DNA from: an uncultured Lachnospiraceae bacterium
Lineage (GTDB): Bacteria > Bacillota > Clostridia > Lachnospirales > Lachnospiraceae
Direction: 5' to 3'
DNA: 64,000 bases
NCBI GenBank assembly: GCA_900544445.1
Contig: UQVK01000010.1
Span: forward strand, 1 to 64,000
Shown: positions 1 to 8,423 of the stretch, one piece after another
How the letters are laid out: each line of letters begins with the position of its first letter
Numbering within the stretch: position 1 is the stretch's first letter
Position numbers and translations under genes: made by a program
The notes under the pieces: generated by a model
What the model was told of the DNA's origin: nothing
Database searches by the model: none
The model's input: the letters and a program-made list of their open reading frames with translations, nothing else

Positions 1-1060
1 ACAGGAGGGCGGACGCCGTTTTCGTGGTGGGCACGTCCAGATCGAAGATGCCGAAACCCATCATGGGGCCTCCGGAAACAATCCTGGCCGGCTCCATCAC
101 AAAGCCTCCCGCCTCATCGATCAGCTCATGATAATTGGTCCCGATCCGTACCTGGAAATTCTGCGGATCCATGACCGCATCCCCCGTCACCGTGACAATC
201 CGGTTGATCAGGGGCTTTCCTTCCCGCACCGCCCGGTTCACCGCCACGATGGTGTCCACGTTGTCCACAATGCAGCCCGCATCCGCAGGAAGCTGTGAGG
301 AATTGATCGCCCGGCCCGTCACCGCATAGATGAGCTGCCGCTCGGAGCCCTGGGGATATTTGGTCTGAAGCTTGACTACCGAAATGCGCTCCTCTCCCTG
401 TGTTTTTTCCTTCAAAAGGCGGATGCAGTCCGGCTTGTTGTCCTCCACCGCCAGAATTCCCTTCGCCTTCGGGAACAGCGACAGGATCACCTTCAACCCG
501 TCGATCAGCTTTTCCGGCTCCTCGATCATCCTCCGGTAATCGGAAGTCAGATAGGGCTCGCACTCCGCGCAGTTCGCGATCACATATTCAATCGCATCCG
601 GGTCCTTTGGAGCCAGCTTCACATGGGTGGGAAAGCCTGCGCCTCCCATGCCGACCACGCCGCCCTCTTTGATCAGATTCAGCTTTTCCTCTCTGGTCAG
701 CTGTTCCAGAGGCTTCACCGGAGGATATTCCACCTCTTCATACTGCCTGTCGTTCTCCACCACAATGCTCATCACATTGTCGCCCGTGACCACCCGTCTG
801 GGCTCAATGGCCTTCACGGTGCCGGAGACGCTGCTGAAGACAGGTACCGACATGTAGCCATCCGCCTCAGCCAGCTTCTGGCCGGCCAGGACATGGTCCC
901 CCTTCTTCACGATGGGCTTCGCCGGAGCGCCGATATGCTGCGACAGCGGATATACCAGATCTCCCTTGGGAAGAACTGTTTTTATGGGCTTGTCTTTGGA
1001 AAGGTTTTTGCCGTCATACGGATGAACGCCGCCCATGAATGTCAACTTCGCCTTCGCCAT
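1..1060 (-). CDS. rnfC: Electron transport complex subunit RnfC (3' part beyond window)
   Basis: This is the peripheral NADH-side subunit of the Rnf complex, which couples ferredoxin:NAD+ electron flow to ion pumping at the membrane. The visible protein begins MAKAKLTFMGGVHPYDGKN, typical of RnfC. It continues with the biotinyl-like N-terminal region (VKKGDHVLAGQKLAEADGYM), the GVVGMGGAGFPTHVKL glycine-rich loop and the NCAECEPYLTSDYR motif of the flavin-binding core. About 353 codons are present; the C-terminal [4Fe-4S] cysteine clusters lie beyond position 1. The ATG at 1060 follows a GGGAAG ribosome site. No other Rnf gene is visible, but rnfD, G, E, A and B would be expected just outside the left edge. 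The gene is divergent from the next one. Family assignment is confident. Confidence 0.95.
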   Translation of the reverse strand, partial: MAKAKLTFMGGVHPYDGKNLSKDKPIKTVLPKGDLVYPLSQHIGAPAKPIVKKGDHVLAGQKLAEADGYMSVPVFSSVSGTVKAIEPRRVVTGDNVMSIVVENDRQYEEVEYPPVKPLEQLTREEKLNLIKEGGVVGMGGAGFPTHVKLAPKDPDAIEYVIANCAECEPYLTSDYRRMIEEPEKLIDGLKVILSLFPKAKGILAVEDNKPDCIRLLKEKTQGEERISVVKLQTKYPQGSERQLIYAVTGRAINSSQLPADAGCIVDNVDTIVAVNRAVREGKPLINRIVTVTGDAVMDPQNFQVRIGTNYHELIDEAGGFVMEPARIVSGGPMMGFGIFDLDVPTTKTASALL

Positions 1061-1220
1061 ATACTTCCCTCTTTCCTTTCTTTTTTCTGTATCCGCCGTT
1101 TCCGGAAGATGTCGGCCCGTGCGACGCTGGCCGCAAGACCGTCTCCCCTTCACAATCGATACAGATTATCAATATGATACCTTAAATTTATCCAAAATAC
1201 TACAGAAAACACAAAATTTG

Positions 1221-1229
1221 TGGTATATT
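1221..1229 (+). promoter_or_regulatory. Extended -10 promoter giving a likely leaderless mRNA
   Basis: TGGTATATT is an extended -10 element (TGn followed by TATATT). It ends seven bases before the ATG at 1236, so transcription should begin at or next to the start codon. No -35 hexamer and no Shine-Dalgarno sequence is visible. Inference from sequence only. Confidence 0.5.
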
Positions 1230-1235
1230 GTGTGT

Positions 1236-2489
1236 ATGAAAACAAGAACAAAATCCATTCCGGAACAACTGAAAAGCCAGGCCGAAACCTATGTGGGGGA
1301 CCTTTCCGACATCGTTTTTTTCGACATTGAGACAACCGGACTCTCCCATAAAACAGCCTTTCTCTATCTTGTGGGCGCCGCTTTTATGGAAAGCGGCCGC
1401 TTTGTGCTGTGCCAGTATCTCGCCGAGGACCTGTCCGAAGAGGAGGCCGTTCTGAAAGCCTTCTCAGAACGCATCCATGGGAAAAAAAGACTGATCCATT
1501 TTAACGGAAGCACCTTTGACCTGCCCTTTCTGCAGGCGCGCTGCAGAAAATACGGCCTGGAGTGCGCCGCATCCGCCATGGAACAGACGGATCTGTACCG
1601 CCGCATCAGCCCGTTGAAGAACGTGCTGAAGCTTTCAAACTGTAAACTGAAAACCCTGGAGGAATTTCTCGGAAGCGGCAGGAAGGATCCTTTCACGGGT
1701 GGCGAGCTGATCGAACTGTACCATACCTACCGGCGTGAAAAGGATGAGCGGCTCCTGGAGGTCCTTCTTCTTCATAATGCGGAAGATATTCTCGGTATGC
1801 TCTCCGTTCTTTCCATGCTGGCCTATCCGGCACTTTCCGAAGCACAGGCCGGGGCAGGAAAGGCGGAGCTTTCCCCCTGTACAGACTATGCGGGAAAGGA
1901 GCAAAAAGAACTGCTTCTTCCCGTTCGTTTTCCCCTTCCTCTGCCCCGCCCTCTTGCTTTACACGCGGATGACATCTTCTTTTCCGGAAACGGGGAGACA
2001 GGTCTGATCAAGGTTCCCGTTTTCTGCGGAGAGCTGAAATACTTCTATCCGGATTATAAAAACTATTCCTATCTGCCGGACGAGGACTATGCCATCCATA
2101 AATCCGTTGCCATTTACGTGGACAAGGCCCACCGGGTCCCCGCCAGACCGGAAACCTGCTACACCAGAAAAACAGGAGAATTCCTTCCCCTGTTCCTTTC
2201 TGGCAGCACGAAGGCCTCCTCTTCTGAGGAGACTCTGTTTGCGCCGGTCTTTTTCCGGCAGACTCCGGACAGACCGGCTTCCGGAAAGCTGCCATCCGGG
2301 AAACAGCCCTCCGGCGCTCAGACTTCCGGGAGGCAGCCTTCCCTTCGCTCCACGCAAAAAGGGCAGACTGCCAAACAGTCCGCCCCTTTCCGGGAAGGCT
2401 TTTTTGAAGCCAACAGCGCTTTTCTGGAAAACCCTTCCCTGCTGTCTGCCTATGCGGCCCACCTTTTTGCACACCTTCTGAAAACATAA
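1236..2489 (+). CDS. YprB-like ribonuclease H-fold exonuclease domain protein
   Basis: A 417-residue protein whose first ~210 residues form an RNase H-like 3'-5' exonuclease domain. It has the DEDD-type motif FFDIETTGL near residues 28-36, IHFNGSTFDLPFL in the second block, and HNAEDILGM in the third. This matches the YprB family (B. subtilis YprB), usually listed as a putative nuclease. The C-terminal half is less conserved, with a Ser/Pro/Gly-rich stretch of repeated SGKxPSG-like units near residues 345-375. I chose the ATG at 1236; the frame is open further upstream but contains nothing resembling the family. The 3' end overlaps the convergent membrane-protein gene by 40 bp. The substrate is unknown. 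Confidence 0.8.
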   Translation: MKTRTKSIPEQLKSQAETYVGDLSDIVFFDIETTGLSHKTAFLYLVGAAFMESGRFVLCQYLAEDLSEEEAVLKAFSERIHGKKRLIHFNGSTFDLPFLQARCRKYGLECAASAMEQTDLYRRISPLKNVLKLSNCKLKTLEEFLGSGRKDPFTGGELIELYHTYRREKDERLLEVLLLHNAEDILGMLSVLSMLAYPALSEAQAGAGKAELSPCTDYAGKEQKELLLPVRFPLPLPRPLALHADDIFFSGNGETGLIKVPVFCGELKYFYPDYKNYSYLPDEDYAIHKSVAIYVDKAHRVPARPETCYTRKTGEFLPLFLSGSTKASSSEETLFAPVFFRQTPDRPASGKLPSGKQPSGAQTSGRQPSLRSTQKGQTAKQSAPFREGFFEANSAFLENPSLLSAYAAHLFAHLLKT

Positions 2490-4702
2490 CCAGCGATGCA
2501 GCCAAGGAGGCCCAGCAGGGAAAGCGCCTGCGAAATACGGAAGATCACCGGCTGGCTGTAATACACATGAATGGTGTGTTCTCCGCCAGCCGTCAGGGAA
2601 ACCCGGACGCGGTAATTATTTCCGTAGCTCACATCCAGTTCCTTTCCATTCTCATCCTCTGCCCGATAGCCCAGGTAATTCTGAAGCGGAAAGTCCACAT
2701 ACTGTCCCTCTTCCTCCGTCTGATAGGTGAGCGTTGCCTTTGTTCCGTCCTTCTCATACTCCACCACTGTCACTTTTTCCGCGTCGGAAAGCTGCAGATC
2801 CGCCGTCAGCTTATCATCCGCCAGCGCGTCGATTCTCCATTCGTAAGGATAGACTATGGTTGCATCCGATTTTGGAATGCCGATAATCTTATCTTGATGC
2901 CCGACCGTAGTGGTATCGTCATACTCCAGATAAGAAAAATTGTTCTCATTGGAAGGCTGATTCAGGCAGGTCAGCAGATTCACGCCGACCAGAAAAGCAA
3001 AAATCAGCTTTCGGTACGGATACAGCACCCGGGAACGGGAGAGCCAGACGGCACCGGCGAAAATAAACAGAACTCCCGCAGGCGCCAGAAGCCGCCAGGG
3101 AAACTGGATGGTGCGAAATGCAGGTGCCAGCACAGGAAGCAGCTCCATCAGCTTTCTGCTTCCAAAATAGCCTGTCACCAGGAAGCTCAGCACACAGGCC
3201 ATCCAGAACAGAAAAGTAAGAAAACGGTTTTCCCTGTTCCACGCCATGGATTTTCCCACAGCCTCCTCTTTCTTCTCCACAAAAATCCAGAGTACACAAA
3301 CCGCCGCAAGCCCCAGCACCGGCAGCCCCAGCGACAGGAACCGGTATCCGTTCGTATGAAAGGTATCCAGCAGAAACGCGGCGTTGATGGAATACTCACT
3401 GTAGCCGCTCCAGTCCAGAGACTCCGTATACAGATTCTCCTTCAGGTAGAAATAAAGGAAGGGAACCAGGAACCACAGGTTCAAAAGCACGGTGAGCCCA
3501 GCTGCCTTCAACAGGGAAAGCCACCTTTTTTCCCGGAACAGCTCCCGCACAAAAACCAGGCAGCAGGCCGCGAAAATCACTGCCATATAGGCGGTGCTGA
3601 GCACATGGCTTTCCACCAGCCCTGTAAAGCCCAGAACCAGCCAGATCCATTTTTTCTGATCCCCCACAAGGACCTGATAAAAGCCTGCAATCACCACCGG
3701 CAGAAAGGTCATCGCCAGCGTTTCTCCCAAAGCGCCCCGCGCATAAATATTGGTGAAGCGGTAAGGGAGCAGAATATACAGCACCGTTCCCAGCAGGCAG
3801 GCATACCGGGACGCCTTCATCATGCGGAATGATTTCCAGGTCAACGCCACTGTGGCGATATTGGCGAGCAGAATCAGAAATTTGTAGGACATCGCCAGGG
3901 AAACGCCAAACAGACGCAGAAACGCCGGTATATACAGAAACAGGTAAGGATACATGCTGTTCAGATATCCATTTCCAGACAGCGCCTCCGGATAAATGAC
4001 CACCGGGAACTGACCGTCCCGAATCCCGTCCTTGATCCCTTCGATGCGCAGCAGATGATAGCAGAGGTCATCCGCCTGCTTAAACGACTGGATGAACAGC
4101 GGCGCGGACGCATACAGGCACAGGCCGGCAAGAATGAGGAAGGTCAGCTTTCTCTCCCTGCTTACAGGATGTTTCTTCCAGTATCCATCCAGCAGCATGG
4201 CCGTCACAGCGAGCAGAACTGCCAGCACGGCAAGGAACTGGGCGTCCCGGTAAAAAGTTCCCTCCGGCACAAGAGAAAGGGTCCGCAGCGTGATGCTGCC
4301 CGTACCGGAAAAATAGATCCGGATATGAAGCTGCTGGGAATCCTTCTCCAGCGTAAATGGATAATCCTTCGTCAGTTCCGCTCCGTCTGTACTCTCCAGA
4401 TTCCACTGGGCAATTTTCGTCCCATTATCCCACACTTCCAGAATATTTTTCGTATCCGTAGCGGAATACTCCAGCCGGATCGTATAACTGCCCCTGTTTA
4501 ACACATAATCATCCGTCCTTGCGAACAGGCCATAATATTGTGACGTGTCGTCAATTCCGATCAGTCCCGTGTAGTCGCTGACTCCCTCCTGCTGCTCCAG
4601 ATCCGTACCCTTCAGCACCAGCGGTTCGCTTCCTTCATCCGCAAGCCAGATACAGATAAGTACGGCAGCAAGAATGACAAGATAAAGAATCTTTCTTTTC
4701 AT
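2450..4702 (-). CDS. Large multi-pass membrane protein (PF10131/YfhO-like)
   Basis: A 750-residue integral membrane protein. It has one N-terminal membrane segment, an extracytoplasmic beta-rich domain of about 130 residues, then roughly ten membrane helices, a second outer domain and a final helix before the basic tail. The block around PVVIYPEALSGNGYLNSMYP resembles the family annotated as '6-pyruvoyl-tetrahydropterin synthase-related membrane protein' and YfhO-type proteins, which have a glycosyltransferase-C-like fold and are thought to act on cell-surface glycopolymers. The ATG at 4702 follows GGAAGGAG at good spacing; the frame extends 27 codons further upstream without support. It is downstream of rpsA but beyond a strong terminator, so it probably has its own promoter. 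The substrate cannot be read from the sequence. Confidence 0.65.
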   Translation of the reverse strand: MKRKILYLVILAAVLICIWLADEGSEPLVLKGTDLEQQEGVSDYTGLIGIDDTSQYYGLFARTDDYVLNRGSYTIRLEYSATDTKNILEVWDNGTKIAQWNLESTDGAELTKDYPFTLEKDSQQLHIRIYFSGTGSITLRTLSLVPEGTFYRDAQFLAVLAVLLAVTAMLLDGYWKKHPVSRERKLTFLILAGLCLYASAPLFIQSFKQADDLCYHLLRIEGIKDGIRDGQFPVVIYPEALSGNGYLNSMYPYLFLYIPAFLRLFGVSLAMSYKFLILLANIATVALTWKSFRMMKASRYACLLGTVLYILLPYRFTNIYARGALGETLAMTFLPVVIAGFYQVLVGDQKKWIWLVLGFTGLVESHVLSTAYMAVIFAACCLVFVRELFREKRWLSLLKAAGLTVLLNLWFLVPFLYFYLKENLYTESLDWSGYSEYSINAAFLLDTFHTNGYRFLSLGLPVLGLAAVCVLWIFVEKKEEAVGKSMAWNRENRFLTFLFWMACVLSFLVTGYFGSRKLMELLPVLAPAFRTIQFPWRLLAPAGVLFIFAGAVWLSRSRVLYPYRKLIFAFLVGVNLLTCLNQPSNENNFSYLEYDDTTTVGHQDKIIGIPKSDATIVYPYEWRIDALADDKLTADLQLSDAEKVTVVEYEKDGTKATLTYQTEEEGQYVDFPLQNYLGYRAEDENGKELDVSYGNNYRVRVSLTAGGEHTIHVYYSQPVIFRISQALSLLGLLGCIAGYVFRRCAKRWAA

Positions 4703-4783
4703 ATAACGGCTCCTTCCCCATTCAGCCGCAGCCCGGACCACAAGCATCCGGACAGAACAAATGCCGCCTGCCGGGCCAATCAC

Positions 4784-4816
4784 AAAAAAAGGGATACGGT
4801 AGTTATCCCGTATCCC
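4784..4816 (-). terminator. Intrinsic terminator of the cmk-ispH-rpsA operon
   Basis: A 9-bp perfect stem (GGGATACGG/CCGTATCCC, arms 4791-4799 and 4808-4816) is followed on the minus strand by seven T residues. It lies 30 bp after the rpsA stop codon. Confidence 0.9.
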
Positions 4817-4846
4817 CTCGGTTTTCTCAAATTGCTGCCCTGTGGC

Positions 4847-6007
4847 TTATTCAGCATCTTCTCCCTGCTGTGCAATTACCGCGTCAATATCTACGGAAAC
4901 CACATCTGCATCAGATTCCTTTTCCACAGTCTCTTCCTTCACTTCCTTCGGTTCAGGAGCGAGCAGCGCCTTAATGCTCAGGCTGATCTTCTTGTCGGCT
5001 TCGTTGAAGTCCACTACCTTCGCGGTGATCTCCTGACCGGTCTTCAGAACATCAGCGGGCTTGTCCACATGCTCCTTCGCGATCTGGGAAACATGAAGCA
5101 GAGCGTCCACACCGGGCTCCAGCTCAACAAATGCGCCGAAGTCGGTCATTCTCGCAACCTTTCCGGTCACAACGTTGCCTACCGCATACTTCTCAGCCGC
5201 ATTTCTCCAGGGATTTGCATCCTCGAACTTCATGGTAAGCGCGATCTTCGTTCCGTTAATGTCCTTAATCTGAACCTTTACCTTATCGCCAACCTTGAAT
5301 ACCTTCCTGGGATGCTCGATTCTGCCCCAGGACATTTCGGAAATGTGAAGCAGTCCATCCGCTCCTCCCAGGTCAATGAAAGCGCCGAAGTCAGTCACGT
5401 TCTTGACAACGCCTTCCACCATATCGCCCACATGGATTCTCTCCAGGAGCTCCTTCTGCATCTCAGCCTTTCTCGCAAGAATGAGCTGCTTGCGGTCACC
5501 GATATATCTTCTTCTCTTCGGATTGTACTCGCTGATTACGAATTCAATCTCCTGTCCCGCATACTTGCCGAGATCCTTCTCATAAGTATCGGAAACCAGG
5601 CTGGCGGGGATGAAAATTCTCACCTCGTCCACGATCACGCTCAGGCCGCCTTCCAGCACCTGCGTTACCTTTGCCTTCAGAACCTCATGGCTGTTATAGG
5701 CTTCCTCGATTCTCTTATTTCCTCTGTCGGCCGCCAGACGCTTATAGGAAAGGATTACCTGTCCATCTCCGTCATTGACCTTCAGAACCTTAACTTCCAT
5801 CTTGTCTCCGGGTTTCACGACAGTAGTCATATCAACGCTGGAATCGTTGGTGTACTCGTTTCTGGTAAGAACTCCGTCAGACTTGTACCCAATGTTAAGG
5901 ATCACTTCTTCAGGCTTCACGTCGATGACTGTGCCTTCCACAACCTCACCGGCATGTATGGTTTTTAATGATTCCTCCAACATTTGTTCAAAAGTTAACT
6001 CTGACAT
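4847..6007 (-). CDS. rpsA: Ribosomal protein S1 (four S1 domains)
   Basis: A 386-residue S1-type protein. Four OB-fold S1 repeats are visible: near residues 19-88, 105-170, 190-258 and 275-345. The last two carry the canonical TDFGAFIDLGGADGLLHISE and TDFGAFVELEPGVDALLHVS signatures. It is shorter than the six-domain E. coli protein, as is normal in Firmicutes. The role is mRNA binding on the 30S subunit. The first 20 bases overlap the end of ispH. In some clostridia the two genes are fused into one polypeptide; here each has its own stop and start. The tail is acidic (EVKEETVEKESDADVV). It is last in the operon and followed by a terminator. Confidence 0.95.
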   Translation of the reverse strand: MSELTFEQMLEESLKTIHAGEVVEGTVIDVKPEEVILNIGYKSDGVLTRNEYTNDSSVDMTTVVKPGDKMEVKVLKVNDGDGQVILSYKRLAADRGNKRIEEAYNSHEVLKAKVTQVLEGGLSVIVDEVRIFIPASLVSDTYEKDLGKYAGQEIEFVISEYNPKRRRYIGDRKQLILARKAEMQKELLERIHVGDMVEGVVKNVTDFGAFIDLGGADGLLHISEMSWGRIEHPRKVFKVGDKVKVQIKDINGTKIALTMKFEDANPWRNAAEKYAVGNVVTGKVARMTDFGAFVELEPGVDALLHVSQIAKEHVDKPADVLKTGQEITAKVVDFNEADKKISLSIKALLAPEPKEVKEETVEKESDADVVSVDIDAVIAQQGEDAE

Positions 6008-6854
6008 AATTTTGAACCTCCTCGATTAATTTATTCGGGGTAGACGCTCCGGCTGTAATACCTACCAGGCGGACAGCTTCCGGCAGTTCTAAATGCAAGT
6101 CATCCAGTGTCTGTATCAAACAGGTGTGAGCACATTCCCTGGAACAGATCTCGTACAGCTTCCTGGTATTGGAACTGTGCTTTCCACCGATCACTATCAT
6201 AGCATCGACCTTAGCTGCAATATCCTTTGCCTCAGTTTGTCTCTCCTCAGTTGCGTTACAGATAGTATTCACAACACTAATATCATAACCTTTTTTGTGA
6301 AAAATTTCAACTAATTCTTGAAATTTATTGTAGTTAAATGTCGTCTGCGACACAATACACAGTTTTTCTCCCTCTTTTGAGGAAAATTGAGCGGCCTCCT
6401 GCGCCGACTCAACCACGGCCGCAGGGGTCAGCGACCAGCCCATGATGCCTTCCACTTCAGGATGCCCGGCGTTTCCGATGATGACGATTTTTTTCCCCGC
6501 CGCGCTTTCCTTCTCCACGATTCTGTGGATCCGCTTCACAAACGGACAGGTGGCGTCGATACAGGAAAGCCCCTTCTTTTCAATTTTTTCCTGAATCCGC
6601 TTCGGCACGCCATGGGACCGGATGATCACCGTTCCCTCCGTGAGCTTATCCAGTTCCTCCTCCGATTCCAGCACCCGGACGCCTTTGCTTTCCAAGTCCT
6701 GCACCACGAACTCATTGTGGATGATGGGGCCATAAGTATAGATGGGCTTCGCATCGGTCTCCTTCGCCGCGGCTTCGATCTGCTCATATACCTGATCCAC
6801 GGCCCGCTTTACTCCGAAGCAGAAACCCGCGCTTTTCGCAAGAATCACTTCCAT
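5988..6854 (-). CDS. ispH: 4-hydroxy-3-methylbut-2-enyl diphosphate reductase IspH
   Basis: This is the last enzyme of the MEP isoprenoid pathway, a [4Fe-4S] reductase producing IPP and DMAPP from HMBPP. It has 288 residues. The three cluster cysteines are in AGFCFGVKRAV (residue 12), CIDATCPFVKRIH and NTICNATEERQ. The catalytic-pocket motifs SHGVPKR and GKHSSNTRKL are present. Length is normal for the family. The start ATG shares one base with the cmk stop (TAATG), and the 3' end overlaps rpsA by 20 bp, indicating tight translational coupling of cmk-ispH-rpsA. This order is familiar from Lachnospiraceae and other clostridia. Confidence 0.96.
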   Translation of the reverse strand: MEVILAKSAGFCFGVKRAVDQVYEQIEAAAKETDAKPIYTYGPIIHNEFVVQDLESKGVRVLESEEELDKLTEGTVIIRSHGVPKRIQEKIEKKGLSCIDATCPFVKRIHRIVEKESAAGKKIVIIGNAGHPEVEGIMGWSLTPAAVVESAQEAAQFSSKEGEKLCIVSQTTFNYNKFQELVEIFHKKGYDISVVNTICNATEERQTEAKDIAAKVDAMIVIGGKHSSNTRKLYEICSRECAHTCLIQTLDDLHLELPEAVRLVGITAGASTPNKLIEEVQNYVRVNF

Positions 6855-7528
6855 TACAGACAGCCTTTCTGCCGGCAGATAGAAAGCACCGCCTCCACCG
6901 CCTGCTCAATGGTCATGTCCGAGGTATCCAGATGCACCGCGTCCTCCGCTTCCCGCAGCGGAGAGATTTCCCGGTTCCTGTCGTCCTCGTCCCGTTTGAC
7001 GATCTTCGCTTCCACACTCTCAAGCGTTTCCGAGGTGTCCCCCTTTGCGGTGAGCTCGTCGAATCTTCTCTTCGCGCGCACCGCTGTGCTTGCCGTGAGG
7101 AAAATCTTCACATCCGCATCCGGCAGGATGCAGGTTCCGATGTCCCGCCCGTCCATGAGGACGTCATGCCGGGCGGCAAGCCCCCTCTGCAGATCGAGCA
7201 GCCGCGCCCGCACCGCAGGCACTGCAGATGCCGCGGAGGACATTCTCGTCACCTCATCGGTACGGATGAGCCCGTTCACGTTTTCCCCGTTCAGGCTGAC
7301 CACCTGTTCCCCGTTCTGATAGGTGATGGACACATCCGCGCCCGCACATTCTTTCGCGATCTCCTCTTTCTCCTCAGGCGCCACGCCGCGCCGGATAAGG
7401 TACAGGGCGATTGCCCGGTACATGGCTCCGGTATCCACATAAATAAATCCAAGCTTTTCGGCCGCTCTGCGGGCGACGGTGCTTTTCCCCGCCCCTGCCG
7501 GGCCGTCAATTGCGATATTGATGCTCAT
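6854..7528 (-). CDS. cmk: Cytidylate kinase
   Basis: Phosphorylates CMP and dCMP to the diphosphates. The protein has 224 residues. The P-loop IAIDGPAGAGKST is at the N-terminus, followed by the family signatures YVDTGAMYRAI, LMDGRDIGTCILPDA and FLTASTAVRAKRR. I prefer the ATG at 7528 (MSINIAIDG) because GGAG lies at ideal spacing; an ATG four codons upstream is poorly placed. It is first in the cmk-ispH-rpsA operon. In related genomes a BaiN-type FAD oxidoreductase gene is often found immediately upstream; here that gene is nearly 9 kb away at 16310-17635, separated by accessory genes. Confidence 0.96.
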   Translation of the reverse strand: MSINIAIDGPAGAGKSTVARRAAEKLGFIYVDTGAMYRAIALYLIRRGVAPEEKEEIAKECAGADVSITYQNGEQVVSLNGENVNGLIRTDEVTRMSSAASAVPAVRARLLDLQRGLAARHDVLMDGRDIGTCILPDADVKIFLTASTAVRAKRRFDELTAKGDTSETLESVEAKIVKRDEDDRNREISPLREAEDAVHLDTSDMTIEQAVEAVLSICRQKGCL

Positions 7529-7554
7529 AGCGATCTCCATTTCTTTTTCTTCTT

Positions 7555-7583
7555 ATTATATTCGAATTCCTTTTTTTACGCAA
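7555..7583 (-). promoter_or_regulatory. Sigma-A promoter of cmk-ispH-rpsA
   Basis: On the minus strand a TTGCGT -35 (7578-7583) is followed by a 17-bp spacer and a perfect TATAAT -10 (7555-7560), about 25 bp before the cmk start. The operon therefore has its own promoter, independent of the accessory genes upstream. Confidence 0.7.
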
Positions 7584-7595
7584 TTCCCGATTTCA

Positions 7596-7605
7596 GGGGG
7601 GGGGG
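7596..7605. repeat. G10 homopolymer tract
   Basis: Ten consecutive G residues (C10 on the cmk-sense strand) end 13 bp upstream of the cmk -35 box, between that promoter and a palindromic repeat. Long G/C homopolymers are prone to slippage during replication. Confidence 0.9.
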
Positions 7606-7620
7606 CAGATTTCCTCGCTA

Positions 7621-7673
7621 TACGTTTTCGTACGGTCTGCGCAGTAAATGCGCAGACCTGGCTGAATAGTAAC
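7621..7673 (-). repeat. Palindromic GTTACT-family repeat, copy 1
   Basis: Read on the minus strand it starts GTTACTATTCAGCCAG, followed by a perfect 10-bp hairpin (GGTCTGCGCA, 5-nt loop, TGCGCAGACC) and a short TACG-AAAA-CGTA type hairpin. A diverged copy is at 31013-31076, where a G-T change in the stem keeps pairing through a G-U wobble. A related element with a different hairpin is at 48924-49070. Confidence 0.85.
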
Positions 7674-7718
7674 GATTCCCACACATTTTCAGGGCAAGGT
7701 TTCAGGAAGCGGACGCTT

Positions 7719-8423
7719 TCATTCCAGCTTCGTCACCGTCCGGCGAAAGACGGTGACAACAGCGGCCGCCGTCAGAGCAGTCAGAAGCAGGAGCTGAAGA
7801 AGGTTTTCATGGTTGCCGGGCGTCTTCGTGATCACCAGCTGCCGGATAAACAGAGCCGCAAGGGAGGTGACGATGGCAGCAGAGCCGGATTTTTTCAGGA
7901 TACCGACACAGAAAGGCCACAGGGAAAGGACGGCACAGGATACGATGCTGACCGCAGCGGCAGGGATCCAGCCGGAAAGATCCGCCGCATGAAAAGAACC
8001 TTCCAGCATGTCAAAAGCCGCATCCGCACCAATGATCCAGGCACAGCAGCAAAGATAACCCGCAAGCATGGATGCGGTGGTAAAGGCTGTGATGAGGATC
8101 AGCTTTGCCGCAATGAGTTTCCTTTTATTCAGTGGACAGCAGAACAGGATGATGATGGTCCTGTGGGTGTATTCTCTGATGACGAGGGACACGGTGAGAA
8201 TCGAGGAATCAATCAGAAAGAGGGCCGACATTAGAATCCCGATCACCAGAAAAGTGCTTTCAAAGGTGTCCCTGGTCTGCTCCGGATCCGTCATGCTGTC
8301 CACCAGGGATACGGTGAGAAACAGGACGGAAAACAGGATCAGAAGCAGGGTGATGAGAATGTTTTTCTTCAGGTCAAATTTTTTCAGTTCCAACCGCAGC
8401 AGATGGCTCATTCTATTTTCCAT
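7719..8423 (-). CDS. ABC-2 type transporter permease
   Basis: A 234-residue membrane protein with about six transmembrane helices, encoded directly after its ATPase with an 11-bp overlap. It is probably the membrane half of an exporter of the lantibiotic-immunity or bacitracin/peptide type, by analogy with ABC-2 permeases next to two-component systems. The motif SLVIREYTHRTIIILFCCPL resembles the conserved cytoplasmic loop of this permease class. The start at 8423 (MENRMSHLLRLELKK) follows AGGAAGG. The C-terminus ends close to the palindromic repeat at 7621. The substrate is unknown. Confidence 0.8.
   Translation of the reverse strand: MENRMSHLLRLELKKFDLKKNILITLLLILFSVLFLTVSLVDSMTDPEQTRDTFESTFLVIGILMSALFLIDSSILTVSLVIREYTHRTIIILFCCPLNKRKLIAAKLILITAFTTASMLAGYLCCCAWIIGADAAFDMLEGSFHAADLSGWIPAAAVSIVSCAVLSLWPFCVGILKKSGSAAIVTSLAALFIRQLVITKTPGNHENLLQLLLLTALTAAAVVTVFRRTVTKLE

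Noticed and set aside
1035..1235. N-terminal extension of the YprB-like gene from position 1035
   Set aside because: The extension overlaps the divergent rnfC start and its ribosome site, has no family resemblance, and the domain begins after the ATG at 1236.
7479..8234. Long open frame on the plus strand containing the palindromic repeat
   Set aside because: It is antisense to the ABC permease and crosses the cmk promoter, G10 tract and repeat; no ribosome site or family resemblance.
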